Part shown: in pieces, positions 1 through 10,849 of the stretch | How the letters are laid out: the number at the start of each line of letters is the position of its first letter | How positions within the stretch are numbered: the first letter of the stretch is position 1 | DNA from: Melastoma dodecandrum | Lineage: Eukaryota > Streptophyta > Magnoliopsida > Myrtales > Melastomataceae | Length of the DNA stretch: 64,000 nucleotides | Reading direction: 5' to 3' | Assembly: GCA_029817715.1 (NCBI GenBank) | Contig: JARUPY010000534.1 | Location: forward strand, 2,234,501 to 2,298,500 | Translations under genes and position numbers: made by a program | Notes under the pieces: model-generated | Seen by the model: the letters and a program-made list of their open reading frames with translations, nothing else | Databases searched by the model: none | Told to the model about the DNA's origin: nothing

Positions 1-552
1 CTCGGAGACGTGCATCCCCCTCTTCAATTTCTCCACTGTCTACTCCTACCTCATGAAACTCCTCCCAGACGTTCATGGAGGTCTATGATCTTCCAGGCCC
101 CGTCGGGCGGGGCCGTTACAGCACCCAGATGCGCCCCGTGATCCAGCTCAGGCACTGGAGGAAAGGATCGCAGTGGTTCGGGATGGACAGGAGCCTCGCC
201 CTCGCGGTCGTCTCTGACCGGACCTACTTCCCTACCTTCCAGAAGTTCTGCAAGCATTCATGCTACGCGGACGAGCACTACCTGCCGACCTTCGTCAACG
301 CGAGGTGCCCGGGTAGGATCTCGAACCGTAGCTTGACGTGGGTGGATCTGGTCGAAGGGCGGGGCCCACCCGTACCGCTTCGCGAGGAGGACGGACGTCA
401 CGGTGGAGCTCCTGAAGAGGCTGAGGGGCGGAAGGCAGTGCGAGTACAATGGGAACACGACGGACACCTGTTTCCTGTTTGCAAGGAAGTTCTTACCTCA
501 AACCTTGGACAGATTGCTACGGTTCGCGCCCAAGATCATGCACTTCAACTAG
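1..552 (+). pseudogene. GT14 (core-2/I-branching, BC10-like) glycosyltransferase, C-terminal part, two frame breaks
   Basis: The 3' end of a plant GT14-family gene; family members are type II Golgi membrane glycosyltransferases. It opens in frame 2 with SETCIPLFNFSTVYSYLM, continues from about base 57 in frame 3 (MEVYDLPGPVGRGRY, then WRKGSQWFGMDRSLALAVVS and CYADEHYLPTFVNARCPG), and finishes in frame 1 from base 349 (WSKGGAHPYRF to the terminal KIMHFN, stop TAG 550-552). Each change of frame is explained by one extra base: an A in the AAA run near 54-57, and a C in GATCTGG near 348. Family motifs stay well preserved on both sides of each break, so the copy is either a recent pseudogene or carries two single-base assembly errors. 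The N-terminal half lies outside the window. Family assignment is firm; functional status is open. Confidence 0.85.
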
Positions 553-1740
553 CTAAAGAACAGGTTATAGGATATCACAAAACACATTAAAACAACAACT
601 TTGAGGGATTACTTTAATTCTTTTTGTTTCCCTTTAGGCATACAGGAAATATACACTCCAACAACACTTCTGTAGTTAAAGATTCAATTTTCTGTGAGCT
701 TTATTCAAGTGCGCAGGAAGGAATGCAAACATCTTGTTCCAGTCTTCAAATGGGAACAAGATGTTTGCATTCAAAAGAAATCAAATTTCTGAGTTGTTAA
801 AAAAAAAACAAAATGGACCAGTGAATCTACCAACTCTCAAAGCACTCTTCTTTTCTGGCAAATCACAACAAAGATGCTTTTTCTTAGGTAAACAAGAAAC
901 CTCCATGTTCAAAATGGAAAGATCCCACATGAGGGTGATGACAGGAATCTGGCCCCTCCTGCAGTAACTTTCTGCTTTCCAGCAAGGTGTCATCAGCATG
1001 TCCACATCGCCCTCCACAGAGGATAGGTTCAGTAAGCACTACGGTCGACGGATAGAAATGCGCTGGATTAGGTGCTACAACAGTTGCATCATAGCATGCA
1101 TTACACCACTTTTCCCCACAAATCATAACGGCCAGCTCAAATCATCAGTACTAACTCATCGTGCTTAATTGTAAACCTGTCACTACTCCCCTCCCTACCA
1201 ATTCCCATGTCCTGATGATAATTGAAGGCAATGACATCACAAGGCACAAAGAACCCTCACCAACAAATGAAGTTAAAGCACCAGATCGCTTGTATCATCA
1301 TCGACCCCATTTTCTTCTGCAATTGCTGTCCAAAAACCAGATGTATAATACAAAGATGAACAACTTGATTGTCAATAGCATCATCTTCACCACGAATGTT
1401 CGGGGATCATTAACAAGAGCTCCTGTCATGTACTTCCAGGATCACAGAATCATAGCAAGGAAAAGTTCCAGGACCCTCAAACTACACAAACACATACATA
1501 CCCACCAAACCTAACTAACCAATCGCAATGACGGCTAGAACAAATCACAAAGAACCCAACTCATCCTGTTTTCCCCCATGAGAATTTAACCATAGAACTT
1601 ACTGGAGACCTGCAACAACCACACAATTCCCACAATTCAAGGCTTAAGCAGGGATGATGACACCACAAAAAATTAGGATAAGAATTAAACGTATCCGGAG
1701 AGATCAAACTTTACCCGGCCACTACTGCCCACGCACTTGT
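553..1740. other. Non-coding stretch downstream of the GT14 gene
   Basis: Presumed 3' UTR followed by intergenic DNA. Open frames here are short, lack family motifs and show no convincing splice pattern. The only structure seen is the perfect hairpin listed separately. Confidence 0.5.
721..772. repeat. Perfect 20-bp inverted repeat with 12-nt loop
   Basis: GAATGCAAACATCTTGTTCC at 721-740 is exactly the reverse complement of 753-772, with a 12-nt spacer. The stem does not extend in either direction. It lies about 170 bp after the GT14 stop, so it could fold in that transcript's 3' UTR. It could also be a small foldback relic or an artefact. Confidence 0.8.
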
Positions 1741-3060
1741 AGTCGATGTTAGTGTGTGCACTTACATTCCAAGACATTTTATTGTATTTGTGAATAAATA
1801 ATTAATAAAGGCGAGTATTTGTCATTGATTATTTTACTTTTCTGCACGTAAAATTATTAATGATAAAGTCCCACAGATTAATGAGTATATTAATCTGAAA
1901 TAGTCCGTGGTCGGAAAGATGTTAAGAGGAGACATTGACATCTAGATCATCGCTGAGTATAACTGAGGTCAAGATAGACCGAGGGATTGTATATCTAAGT
2001 TATACATAGGGGTACCCTGAGATTAGGGATACTGGACACGACCCATTTAAGAGAATACAACATATTAACATCATTGGACAATCCTCTTCATGGACACGTA
2101 TAACTGATCTTTTGACTCGATACTTTCATTTATTCTATGCGTGGAGTTTGTGCACTTTGACGTCGTTAAAAGCAGTCTTTAACCGGATTGTGAGTAATGT
2201 GATTGTTTGGTGTGTAACAAAAGCGTAGAGAGAATACTGTTGAGTCAATGTAGGATTCATCGCTCTCTTGGATTAGAGACTTGACATATAGACCACTTGA
2301 TAGAGATATTAGTGACTCTAAAATCCATAGTCATGGGAGGAATGTTTTACATACAAGTGAGTCTATTATATCTTGGTAATAAAGTAAAACAATTAATTTG
2401 GTGATGATGTATTTCTTGCGCCGAATTAATTGGGATGTCGATTAGATGAAGAGATTGAATTACACAGTAATCGGTTCATAGTGGTTTATGATTTATAATC
2501 ATTATCCTAACACGTTTGGGTGACTAAGAACTGTTACTAGACGGTTACCTTAGTTCGTGTATGGACTTACACTTTCTTCGTGTATAGGACCTAGAGGGTC
2601 GCACGCATAGCACGTCGACATGAATATTATATTTTGATTATTTTAGTGGATACTAAAATTAATCATTTTATTTCAGAATTAAAATTAATTGGATTATTAA
2701 TTTATTCTGAAGTATCGGAAGAAAATAAATGAGAAAAAGACCAGAGAGGGGCAATCTCGAAAAGGGAAAAACTTTTCGTTTGTTTTGCTTCCGAGAGTTT
2801 TTCTTTATCGATCCAAGTGGCTAGCACCTAAGGGGTCGTCGGGAAGTTCGTGATCGCGTGTGCGTGGATACCGCTAGAGGAGTCACACGTGGGGCTCTCT
2901 ATCGATTGTTCCTGATTACAGTTGTTGTTTCGCCAGAAATTATAAGGTATGGTTTCCAGATAAGAATTTAATTATATTTTCTTATAATATAAGATACGAA
3001 CCAAGAGTTTTTATTTTTTTGGCATAAAAACCTAATTTTTATTGCGTACCTGAAATCTAA
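1741..3060. mobile_element. Degenerate non-coding TE-like DNA (possible LTR-retrotransposon leader/LTR remnant)
   Basis: About 1.3 kb with no open frame of note. The texture (AATAAAGGCGAGTATTTGTC near the start, and long moderately AT-rich DNA without coding periodicity) resembles non-coding parts of plant LTR retrotransposons. No paired LTRs, PBS, PPT or TSD were found. This is an impression from texture, not a demonstrated element. Confidence 0.3.
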
Positions 3061-4101
3061 CGGTTGAATCTATCAAGAATGTTGGATACCAGCCGACACT
3101 CTGACTTATTTACTCGAAATTGTAGGTGTAAGCTTTGACATACTTCGTATTTCTTTTTAACAAAAATCTGCCCCAATATTCCGGCTTCCATTCCAGTTGG
3201 CAGCTCCGCCGAATACATGCACTGTGAAAGCGCCTTGGCCAACGATTCTATATCCTTGTCTCCGAAGAAGGCCAACGCCGTACCCCATTCTCGGCCGAAC
3301 ACCTGACCTCATATTGCAAGAGCTGGGAACTGTTTTCGAGACAGGATGCCAGAGAGCAATTGCACAGAAGCACGAGGTAGGTGGAAGGTTGGTTGGGGGG
3401 AGCGAGACGTTCTTGCGTGGGACAGTAAACGCAGGGGCGTAATGCGGAATCGGAGAAGGAAAGGCTGGATACAAGGACGGAGCAACAGTAATTTGTTTGT
3501 TTGGTAAATAAATTATAACACGGCATTGCCTTTTTTTTTTTTTTTACTTTTTGATTGGAGAAGTCATTTTTTTTCTGTCTAAAGGCAATTATTTATTTTA
3601 GCAAAAGCACCTTCACCAATTGCATTGAATGATTAGGAAACCTTAACTCGTCGAGTTTTAGAAAAAAAAAATGATAAAATGGCACGACGACTTTTATTAA
3701 AATTGGTCAAAATTGGTACTTGAAGCTTTCATTAAAATTGTACTTCATCTTCAATTTTAATGAACAATATTAATAACAAAGCGACGATTTAGATTATTTT
3801 AAAAGTCGTCGAAAGGATCACTTTAACCGATAAATTTAAAAATTTTCGGTATTTTGGTTCAAAACCCCCTTAACTCTTCTTGAAATATTTCAAAATTTTA
3901 ATATTCCTTTTTTTATTCCGAATCCCATCATATAATTTTTTTTTTGGTAAATTTGCCATAATATATTTTCTCGTCAGAAAACATGGTAATTACAAGCCGG
4001 TCGGACTACAATACAACTAGACGTGAAAGAAAACAAACACCCCCAACGCCGCCATCCCAAAACTTAGGACTTTAAACTGTCTACTTTTAATGTCCCCGAC
4101 A
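3061..4101. other. Intergenic; no gene recognised
   Basis: Overlapping open frames of 80-105 codons at 3057-3526 on both strands match no family I recognise. From 3530 to about 4000 the sequence is AT-rich with T and A homopolymers. The last 100 bases are probably the 3' UTR of the minus-strand myosin-binding gene. Confidence 0.4.
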
Positions 4102-6908
4102 TCATTCTCGGGAACTCCGCATGTCGCGAAGATACTGCAGTATTTCCCTGAGGGTGTCCAGGCCCTTGTCCCCTTTCCTGATCGATCCCATGCAATGCCT
4201 CAGGAACTCCCCGTCTGCTTCCAGCGCGTCCAGCCTCTCGTATACGTAGTCCAGCTCTTCCTCCACCGCTATCCCCTCTTCCTCCTTTTCCTTCTTCTCC
4301 TGTTCTTCGTCCTCGTCCTCGTCCGTGGTTGCGTCGTTTAGAGGGAGCAGTCTCTTTGCCTTGCCCGCCCTGATTATTCCATTCCTGCAATGCTTTGAGA
4401 CTTCCTCCCCGACCTCGCCGTTCGTTAAGTGGTTCGAGTCGTCATTACCATTTCCCGGCCATGATGACGCCGTCTGGACATCCTCGAATTGAGGACCATC
4501 ATCATCCTTCGCGACTGATACGAGCTTCTCTTCCAGGGACTTGATGTGCTCCAGAATGCGCAGTCTCTCCTCCTCGAAACCCACGAGAGAATCCTCCAAG
4601 CATGCGACGGCATCACAAGGAGTGTTCTCTTTCTCATCCCCGTCCACATTCTCTGCTTCGCTGTATCCGGAATCTTGATGAGCCGTGTTTGCGCTTGGCA
4701 TCATCGTGTCGTCCCTGGCCTCGTATTCCTCTACCCTCTGACGATACGCCTCAAGTTCCGTCACGAGCTCTTCCTTCTCCTTCTCCGTCTTCATCACGAG
4801 GTCGTTCAGCAGCTGCAGAGCCTCCTGATCATACTCCGACTGCTCTTCCATCATCCTTTGGTATTGCACAGCCTCCATTTGCATCGAAGCCTTTTCTTCC
4901 TGAAGTCTGTTTATCATTGCCACAGTCTGGCTGGCCGCAACCGCGGATGCATGCCTCTCTTCTTCGAGTTCCGCATACAAAGCATGCAGGGATCTCCTCT
5001 CTGCTTTCAGGGCTTCTTTTAGTTGGTCAATCGACGGATCTTCTTCTCCACTCTCGACATCGTCAACCAAACTCCCTTCAACCAACCCTTCATTCTCGAC
5101 AATTCTGTCATTGAGCAGCATTAAGCTTGAATGCACATCGAAACTGTCCGTCAAACCAGGTGTATCTGGGATTTTGTCTTCCTCCATTTCATGGTTTAGT
5201 TCCCCGTCCTTGCACATCTGCTGGAAATGGCTGATACCGAGCTCGCACGTCTCAACACCTATGGTCTTGAATTCCAAAGTTTCGGTCTCACTTTGTACAC
5301 AGCCGGACCCTGCGATGATATCAACAGAAAATGAAAAGCTACGCGGTGGAACTTAAGAAACAAACGATTTTTTTTGCAAGTTAACTACTGACTAAAAGAT
5401 TACCGTCGATGTTACGAGGTACTACAGATTGCAGAAGATCGCAAACAGTGGAAGCGTCCCTGTGGTTGTCTTCAAATGAATCGAGACCTTCCGGAGCTGA
5501 AACCTCGTCAACAGTTTCATGATCAGGAATCTCTGTGCCAATAGAAACCTCCACATCGCTGTTCTCGTCTCCTGAGCTCGCCATTTCCTGCATCTCCTTT
5601 TCTTCTGCAGCTATAGCTAATGCAGGGAAAAGGGTTTTGGAAATTTTGCTATTGTAAGTTATACGAACAAGAACACTAAATGGAGACGTTTCAGATCGAG
5701 CTATCAATACCTGGATTATTCTGTGAATTTTCTAATTCAGCCATTGCATCACCAAGTTCTCGCAAGTCATCAGTGAGAACAGGAGCCTTAGTCTCTTCTT
5801 CAGCTATGACAGTTCTTTCCAGAACATGATCTTCCTTTGCATTGTCTTTTGCCATTTCGGTGTGAAGAGTAACAATGCTTGTTTTCATCTCCTGGGAATA
5901 GTCAGCTTCAGTTTCATGGAAAGAAGTGGGCAACGAATTGAGGGGAGCGGCTTTGCATTGTTTATCCACAGGCATACACAACTCTAGGATGACATCTCCT
6001 CCGGAATTCTGGAGATCGTCCTCGCTGACTGCGTACTGCTCCTTTAACTCTACCGGAATCAGCTCAGATTCATCATTTCCAAGGTAAAATTCCAGGTGTT
6101 GGGGAACATTTCCAAAGGATTCGTCCTTTCGTTGATCCATTCCAGACGGAATCTGAGCTGGTTGAGAGAAGAGACTGCTGTCGACCGTGGCAATGACATT
6201 CTTGTCGTGCTCAACAATAACTTCAGGATCCTCCTTTGTTCCCAAATCATCGTCGTTGTTTTCACGCGAAGCCAGAGCTACAGGTCCGCTGGACTCAGAT
6301 TCAGAGGACAGAAATCCCTCCTTTTCTTCCTCAGCTCGAACTTTTTCGCAGGCTTCAGTTACTCCAACATCGACCATTGTGAACTCTCCCCATTCTTCTT
6401 CTTCCTCTTGTTTCTCCCAATTGCCCCGAATTCCATTCCTCAAAGGGAAAACTTCTGTCCGGGAATCGTAATCATCCGAAGGAATTTCAGGAGGATGCAC
6501 GGGATCGCACTGGCCATCATGGGGGAACTCTATTGGGGGCGTGAGACCATTTTCCGGGACATGTTTACGGAATCCTACGGATAGCGATGACAAGCGATCA
6601 TCACTTGCATCTTGCGGACCCGTGGGCTCCCGACCACGGGAGACTCCATCCAAGTGATCCCGACAAAGTGCGACGGCCCTCCCCTTCCCAGGGCGGAGAA
6701 AATGTTCGAGGGAGGAGCAGAGGGGGCAGGGGGGATGGAGGCCGAAGTAGTCAGAGAAACAGAGGATGAGGTAAGAGAAGAGGGAGTTGGCGAGGAGGAG
6801 GGCGATGAGGATCCACTCGAGGAGGGCATAGACGAGAAGGAGGGTGATCCTGTTGGTGCTACAGTGCAAGGCGGTGGCGAACTTGTTGGGGGAGGGCATG
6901 GTTGTCAC
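4102..6908 (-). CDS. Myosin-binding protein (GTD-binding, DUF593; zein-binding type)
   Basis: Three exons, 6908..5711, 5616..5404 and 5309..4102, joined in phase 1 at both junctions, give 872 residues. Residues 1-60 start MTTMPSPNKFATALH and hold a hydrophobic segment (LLLVYALLEWILIALLLANS), then CPLCSSLEHF, the usual head of plant MyoB/DUF593 proteins. The middle is acidic and poorly conserved. The C-terminal exon carries the coiled-coil GTD-binding domain (LKEALKAERRSLHALYAELE, then RLQEEKASMQMEAVQYQRMM) and a second coiled coil with an acidic DEDEDEEQEKKEKEEEG run. Known family members are membrane-anchored vesicle receptors that bind the globular tail of class XI myosins. A slightly downstream ATG (residue 4) is an equally good start, and the exon 2 acceptor could lie 12 bases further in (5604). 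The frame is fully open. Confidence 0.9.
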
Positions 6909-7486
6909 ATAACAGGGGCGGGGGGGGGGGATGGGGAAGAGGGGGGGTGGATGGATGGATGAAGAAGAGAAGGAATGAAGATGGAGGTGATGGGGCTATG
7001 GGATGACGAGTCTTTTGCTTTCATTAAAGAAAGGAAAAGGAGAATGGAAAGGAAAAGGAAAAGGAGAAAGTGTTAGTGGGTGGGGGGAGGAGGCGGGGAT
7101 GTTTAAGAAAGCCCCCAACTTTTGACCTTTGTTTAAGAACAAACCCCCCCTCCTTTCCTCTCTGTCGGAGTTCAACAACATTCTTCTAAGTCTAACTACT
7201 TGGGTGTCGTTTGCAAAGAAAGAGTTTGTCCTCCGCCGACGATCAGGAATCTCTCCACTGTTGGAGTTAGAGCCGAGCTCAAGAACTGAATCGTTAAGTT
7301 CTCATTGGAGGCCACCCCCGCCGGACAATACTTTTACTTTGGCGATGTTATTTTGTGGAGGGCCTCCCGAGGGGCTGGCTTTTCCTCTTTTTGGGCTTCT
7401 TATTTATTTATAACCGACCCATACCCAAATAAATCATCATCACCATCATCGCGAGGAGTGATGGAAATTGGAAATTAACGTGGGGG
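6909..7486 (-). promoter_or_regulatory. 5' leader/promoter region of the myosin-binding gene
   Basis: Upstream of the minus-strand ATG at 6908. A G run at 6920-6930 (a C tract on the coding strand) lies 12 bases from the start codon, followed by purine-rich and GGATG-type simple sequence to about 7090. No TATA box could be assigned with confidence. The palindromic element begins at 7497, so the proximal promoter is under 600 bp. Confidence 0.4.
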
Positions 7487-7496
7487 GTGGGGTGTG
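7487..7496. repeat. Target-site duplication, left (GTGGGGTGTG)
   Basis: An identical 10-mer is present at 8921-8930, flanking the palindromic element. Confidence 0.9.
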
Positions 7497-8920
7497 GGAA
7501 GCGGCTAACGTTACGTGCACGTGGGACTTACGTACTTTACTACTTAATACTAAAATTAAGTAGTAAATTTTACTAAAAGTTGACCGTTACTACTCTAGTC
7601 AACGCAAAAGTAGTGAAAAAAGTAGTAAATTTTACTACTTATTGGTTTTCTTTTAGTAAAGTCAACGCAAATGTAGTATAAAATGTCGTAAATTTTACTA
7701 CTTCTGGACTGTTCACCGCAGTGCAATTTTACTACTTTTACGCTGACTTTACTAAAACCTCATTTTTAGTAAAGTCAACGTAGAAGTAGTAAAAAAAGTA
7801 GTAAAATTTACTACTTTTTTTACTACATTTGCGTTGACTTTACTAAGAAAACCACACTTTTAGTAAAGTCAACCTAAAAGTAGTATAAAAAGTAGTAAAA
7901 TTTACTACTTTTAACTGTACAATTATGTCGATAAGTAGTAATTGTTTACTACTTTCGTTGTGATTTTTAGTAAAATTATGTTTGAGTTGGTAAAATTGGT
8001 AGTAAACAGGTAGGGTTTGTCGTAAATGTTTACTACTTTAAGCATGTTTTTACTAAAATAAGTAGTAAACTGTTACTACTTTATCGGCGTTGACTAAGAA
8101 ATTTTACTACTTTGAACAGTGTTTCCGAACCTAACTCCGAACCTAATTATTCTAAATGTTGATGTGAAATGACTATTTTGCCCCGGTTACTATGATCGTG
8201 GACAGTGACACAAACCTATGATCATAGTAACCGGGGCAAAATAGTCATTTCACATCAAAATTTAGAATAATTAGGTTCGGAGTTAGGTTCGGAAACACTG
8301 TTCAAAGTAGTAAAATTTCTTAGTCAACGCCTATAAAGTAGTAACAGTTTACTACTTATTTTAGTAAAAACATGCTTAAAGTAGTAAACATTTACGACAA
8401 ACCCTACCTGTTTACTACCAATTTTACCAACTCAAACATAATTTTACTAAAAATCACAACGAAAGTAGTAAACAATTACTACTTTTCGACATAATTGTAC
8501 AGTTAAAAGTAGTAAATTTTACTACTTTTTTTACTACTTTTACGTTGACTTTACTAAAAGTGTGGTTTTCTTAGTAAAGTCAATGCAAATGTAGTAAAAA
8601 AAGTAGTAAAATTTACTACTCTTTTTACTACTTCTACGTTGACTTTTCTAAAAATGAGGTTTTAGTAAAATCAGCGTAAAAGTAGTAAAATTGCACTACG
8701 GTGAACAGTCCAGAAGTAGTAAAATTTACGACATTTTATACTACATTTGCGTTGACTTTACTAAAAGAAGACCAATAAGTAGTAAAATTTACTACTTTTT
8801 TTACTACTTTTGCGTTGACTAGAGTAGTAACGGTCAACTTTTAGTAAAATTTACTACTTAATTTTAGTATTAAGTAGTAAACTACGTAAGTCCCACGTGC
8901 ACGTACCATTAGCCGCTTCC
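7497..8920. mobile_element. Giant palindromic (foldback/MULE-like) element, copy 1
   Basis: 1,424 bp bounded by GGAAGCGGCTAA and its complement TTAGCCGCTTCC, with a perfect 10-bp TSD. The whole element is one inverted repeat: arms 7497-8197 and 8220-8920 are each 701 bp around a 22-nt loop (8198-8219), and they match base for base at nearly every position I compared. Near each end sits the short palindrome ACGTGCACGT. Each arm is built from reiterated smaller palindromes of the type GTAGTAAATTTTACTAC, alternating with GTCAACGC/GCGTTGAC, every 50-60 bp. No open frame is present, so transposase must come in trans. The TSD length and long terminal inverted repeats suit a non-autonomous Mutator-like element; superfamily assignment is inference. 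Confidence 0.88.
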
Positions 8921-8930
8921 GTGGGGTGTG
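8921..8930. repeat. Target-site duplication, right (GTGGGGTGTG)
   Basis: Matches 7487-7496 exactly. Confidence 0.9.
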
Positions 8931-9477
8931 TAGCCAGGCCAGCACATTACCCGCCAAAAGCAAAATACTCCCTACGTTTCTATGTTTGTTTATTGGATTC
9001 GATCTGACATATATAGTGGGTACCCCACCTCAAATACCCACGGGATCTGAGGTATTCAGCGTGTAGGAATCCCTGTGCTTCTTTCCTCTGCCAACGGCTC
9101 AGGCTTAGCAATGTAGCCATGGCCCCTCAATTTCAGGTCAGGGTACAGGCGAGAGCCAATGTTGACGACCAGGCGAAACTCTCTAGTCTACCAGAATCTG
9201 CCCTCTCCATCCCTGTCGGAGCACTTGGCCTAGCATTCTGGTACTTTCTCATCATGCCTGTAAGTACAGTTCCTTGTCTGCTTCATATCATGGTCATCTG
9301 TACGACCTTAACTTCCATGAACACTGCCCTTATTCGATCAACCCCCCGCACCCTCCGAAATTCCCCAGGGATCCATCCCAAGTCAAGAATGAATACCTCA
9401 AGTACCCCTTTGCTCAACCTGAAGATTACTACTGAATTCGTCCAACGATCGATCCTTAGTCACAACCACAAACATGG
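8931..9477 (+). other. Unrecognised sequence with possible small gene remnant
   Basis: From an ATG at 9119 an open frame encodes about 47 residues ending in a hydrophobic stretch (ALGLAFWYFLIMP) followed by GTAAGT at 9261. A second frame, 9268-9438, encodes a proline- and tyrosine-rich tail ending KYPFAQPEDYY and a stop. No acceptor lies where it would be needed to join them, so this may be a frameshifted small membrane-protein gene. I do not recognise the family. The retrotransposon insertion at 9478 follows immediately; the original flank resumes at 22818. Confidence 0.25.
9473..9477. repeat. Target-site duplication of the Tat element, left (CATGG)
   Basis: The same 5-mer occurs at 22813-22817 directly after the second LTR, as expected for LTR-retrotransposon integration. 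Confidence 0.85.
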
Positions 9478-9692
9478 TGTTCGCGCACGGAACGGATCAC
9501 GTCGGAAATATTTGGCAATGGACTCACAGTAGTTGTATTGTGGTCGCCAGTAAGAAGATGCACTAACTTTATACAGAAATAATGCAAGTCTTACAATCTT
9601 TAGAGAATTAAAAGTAAAGGGCTTACAGCCATTAATAGGAAAAAGGGAAACGGTGGTGACGATGTGGGATCTTGTAGCGGCGGAGAACGCGT

Positions 9693-9890
9693 GACGAAGG
9701 CCTTGGAAGCTCGCTCCGTCTGTGGTGGTTGCTGGCGGAAGGTCGTGACGAAGGCCTTGGAAGCTCGCTTCGTCAGGGGTGGTCGCTGGTGGAGAGTTGT
9801 GACGAAGGCCCTACGAGCTCACTTCGTCGGTGGTGTCGCTGGCGGAGGATTGACGGCAAAGGCCCTACGAGCTCACTCTGCCGATGGAAG
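9693..9890. repeat. Tandem repeat in the LTR, about 50-54 bp unit, four copies
   Basis: The motif GACGAAGGCCTTGGAAGCTCGCT recurs as diverging copies starting near 9693, 9747, 9801 and 9852 (the later ones reading AAGGCCCTACGAGCTCACT). The same block is in the other LTR at 21853-22050. Confidence 0.8.
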
Positions 9891-10375
9891 GGTAATTAAC
9901 CTATAAGCCGGGTCAGGGCATCTAATTCCTAAGGTTGACGAACAAACTTCAGAGTTTTTGGCTGTGTGTATTCGTGCTTTGTCTTTGGAAACTCCTTTGC
10001 TATTTATAGTGAGCTCGTTCGTGTCTAACACGTAACGAGTAGATCTTGTTACAGATCGTGTCATAGATCGTGATCCCTAGTATCGTGGGAGTGTCCCAAC
10101 AACTTCCCATGAGATACGGGATCACATTCCTGAGAATTAGAATCGGTTACGATTCTTAACAATCGTGATTTTAGGAATAAATAAATTTATTCCCATCTCG
10201 TCGACTTGCTTTGTTTGTACGGGCTTTGACTGCTGTAGTTGCCTTTGTTCAGGGTAAGGTCGACTTGACCCTATGAGTAGACCTAGCTACTATTGGGTCC
10301 TATTGGTGGTCATATCTTAGTGGTGAGTTCACCTAGTCGACTCTATACATGAGTCGTCTTTAGTAACTCCATTGT

Positions 10376-10588
10376 GGGTCGACTTCATCATGAATTAACC
10401 CAACCGACCTCGTCATGAGTCGACCTGGGTGACTTTGTCATGAGCTAACCCAGTCGACTTCACTATGAGTCGACCTGGGCGACATCGTTATGAGTTAGCC
10501 CAGTCGACGTTGTCATGAGTCGGCCTGGATGACTTCGTTCTGAGTTAACCCAGTCGACTTTGTCATGAGTCGGCCTGGGCGACTTCGT
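10376..10588. repeat. Tandem/mirrored repeat in the LTR, about 33-bp half-unit
   Basis: Alternating units of the form ATGAGTCGACCTGGGTGACTT and ATGAGTTAACCCAGTCGACTT repeat about six times. The two forms are partly complementary (GTCGACCTGGG versus CCCAGTCGAC), so the block can fold. The other copy is at 22536-22748. Confidence 0.75.
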
Positions 10589-10652
10589 TCTTAGGTAGTG
10601 TGATGATTCCTGGGCTCTAAGCCCAGGCCCAAAATTATTTACTATGTCAACA

Positions 10653-10668
10653 TAAGCCCCCCTTTTAT
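10653..10668 (-). promoter_or_regulatory. Polypurine tract (PPT) of the Tat element
   Basis: On the minus strand, AAAAGGGGGGCTTA abuts the 3' LTR start TGTTGACATAG. This is the expected place and composition for plus-strand DNA priming, and it confirms that the element reads on the minus strand. Confidence 0.8.
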
Positions 10669-10707
10669 GCTAGGTTAGCTATGCTGACTTAGCAAAAAAT
10701 CACACCC

Positions 10708-10714
10708 TATATAA
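10708..10714 (+). promoter_or_regulatory. TATA box of the antisense PMD gene
   Basis: TATATAA lies about 140 bp upstream of the ATG at 10850. It is followed by a pyrimidine-rich leader (CTCCTTACTTGCTCAACACT) typical of a plant 5' UTR. This favours 10850 over the ATG at 10721 as the start. Confidence 0.55.
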
Positions 10715-10849
10715 GGGAGAGTGAGTGTCCTTTTCCCACCCATCTCCTTACTTGCTCAACACTTCTTCATCTTCCTCCTCAAGAAACCCAGAAAACCCTC
10801 GTTCTTGAAACCCTCCGTCCCTTCCATCTCCTTCACCAAAATCTCTCCG

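Larger units (their letters stand above)
9478..10652 (-). repeat. 3' LTR (in element orientation) of the Tat element
   Basis: Begins TGTTCGCGCACGG and ends TATGTCAACA on the plus strand, giving the TG...CA ends. It has the same length as the LTR at 21638-22812 and is almost identical. It contains two internal tandem-repeat blocks, annotated separately. Confidence 0.95.

Noticed and set aside
1161..1514. 117-codon plus ORF in the GT14 3' flank
   Set aside because: No motif, biased composition or splice context; consistent with a chance open frame.
4546..5114. Two plus-strand ORFs (158 and 170 codons) inside the myosin-binding gene
   Set aside because: They are antisense shadows of the coiled-coil exon and lack any independent support.
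7497..8920. CRISPR-like or satellite array because of regularly spaced GTAGTAAA words
   Set aside because: Spacing and orientation alternate symmetrically about one centre, and TSDs flank the block, so it is a palindromic transposon in a plant genome.
9664..9906. ORF of 80 codons (MGSCSGGERVTKALEARSVC) repeated exactly at 21824-22066
   Set aside because: It is the tandem-repeat block of the LTR read in one frame; its duplication is due to the two LTRs, not to a gene pair.
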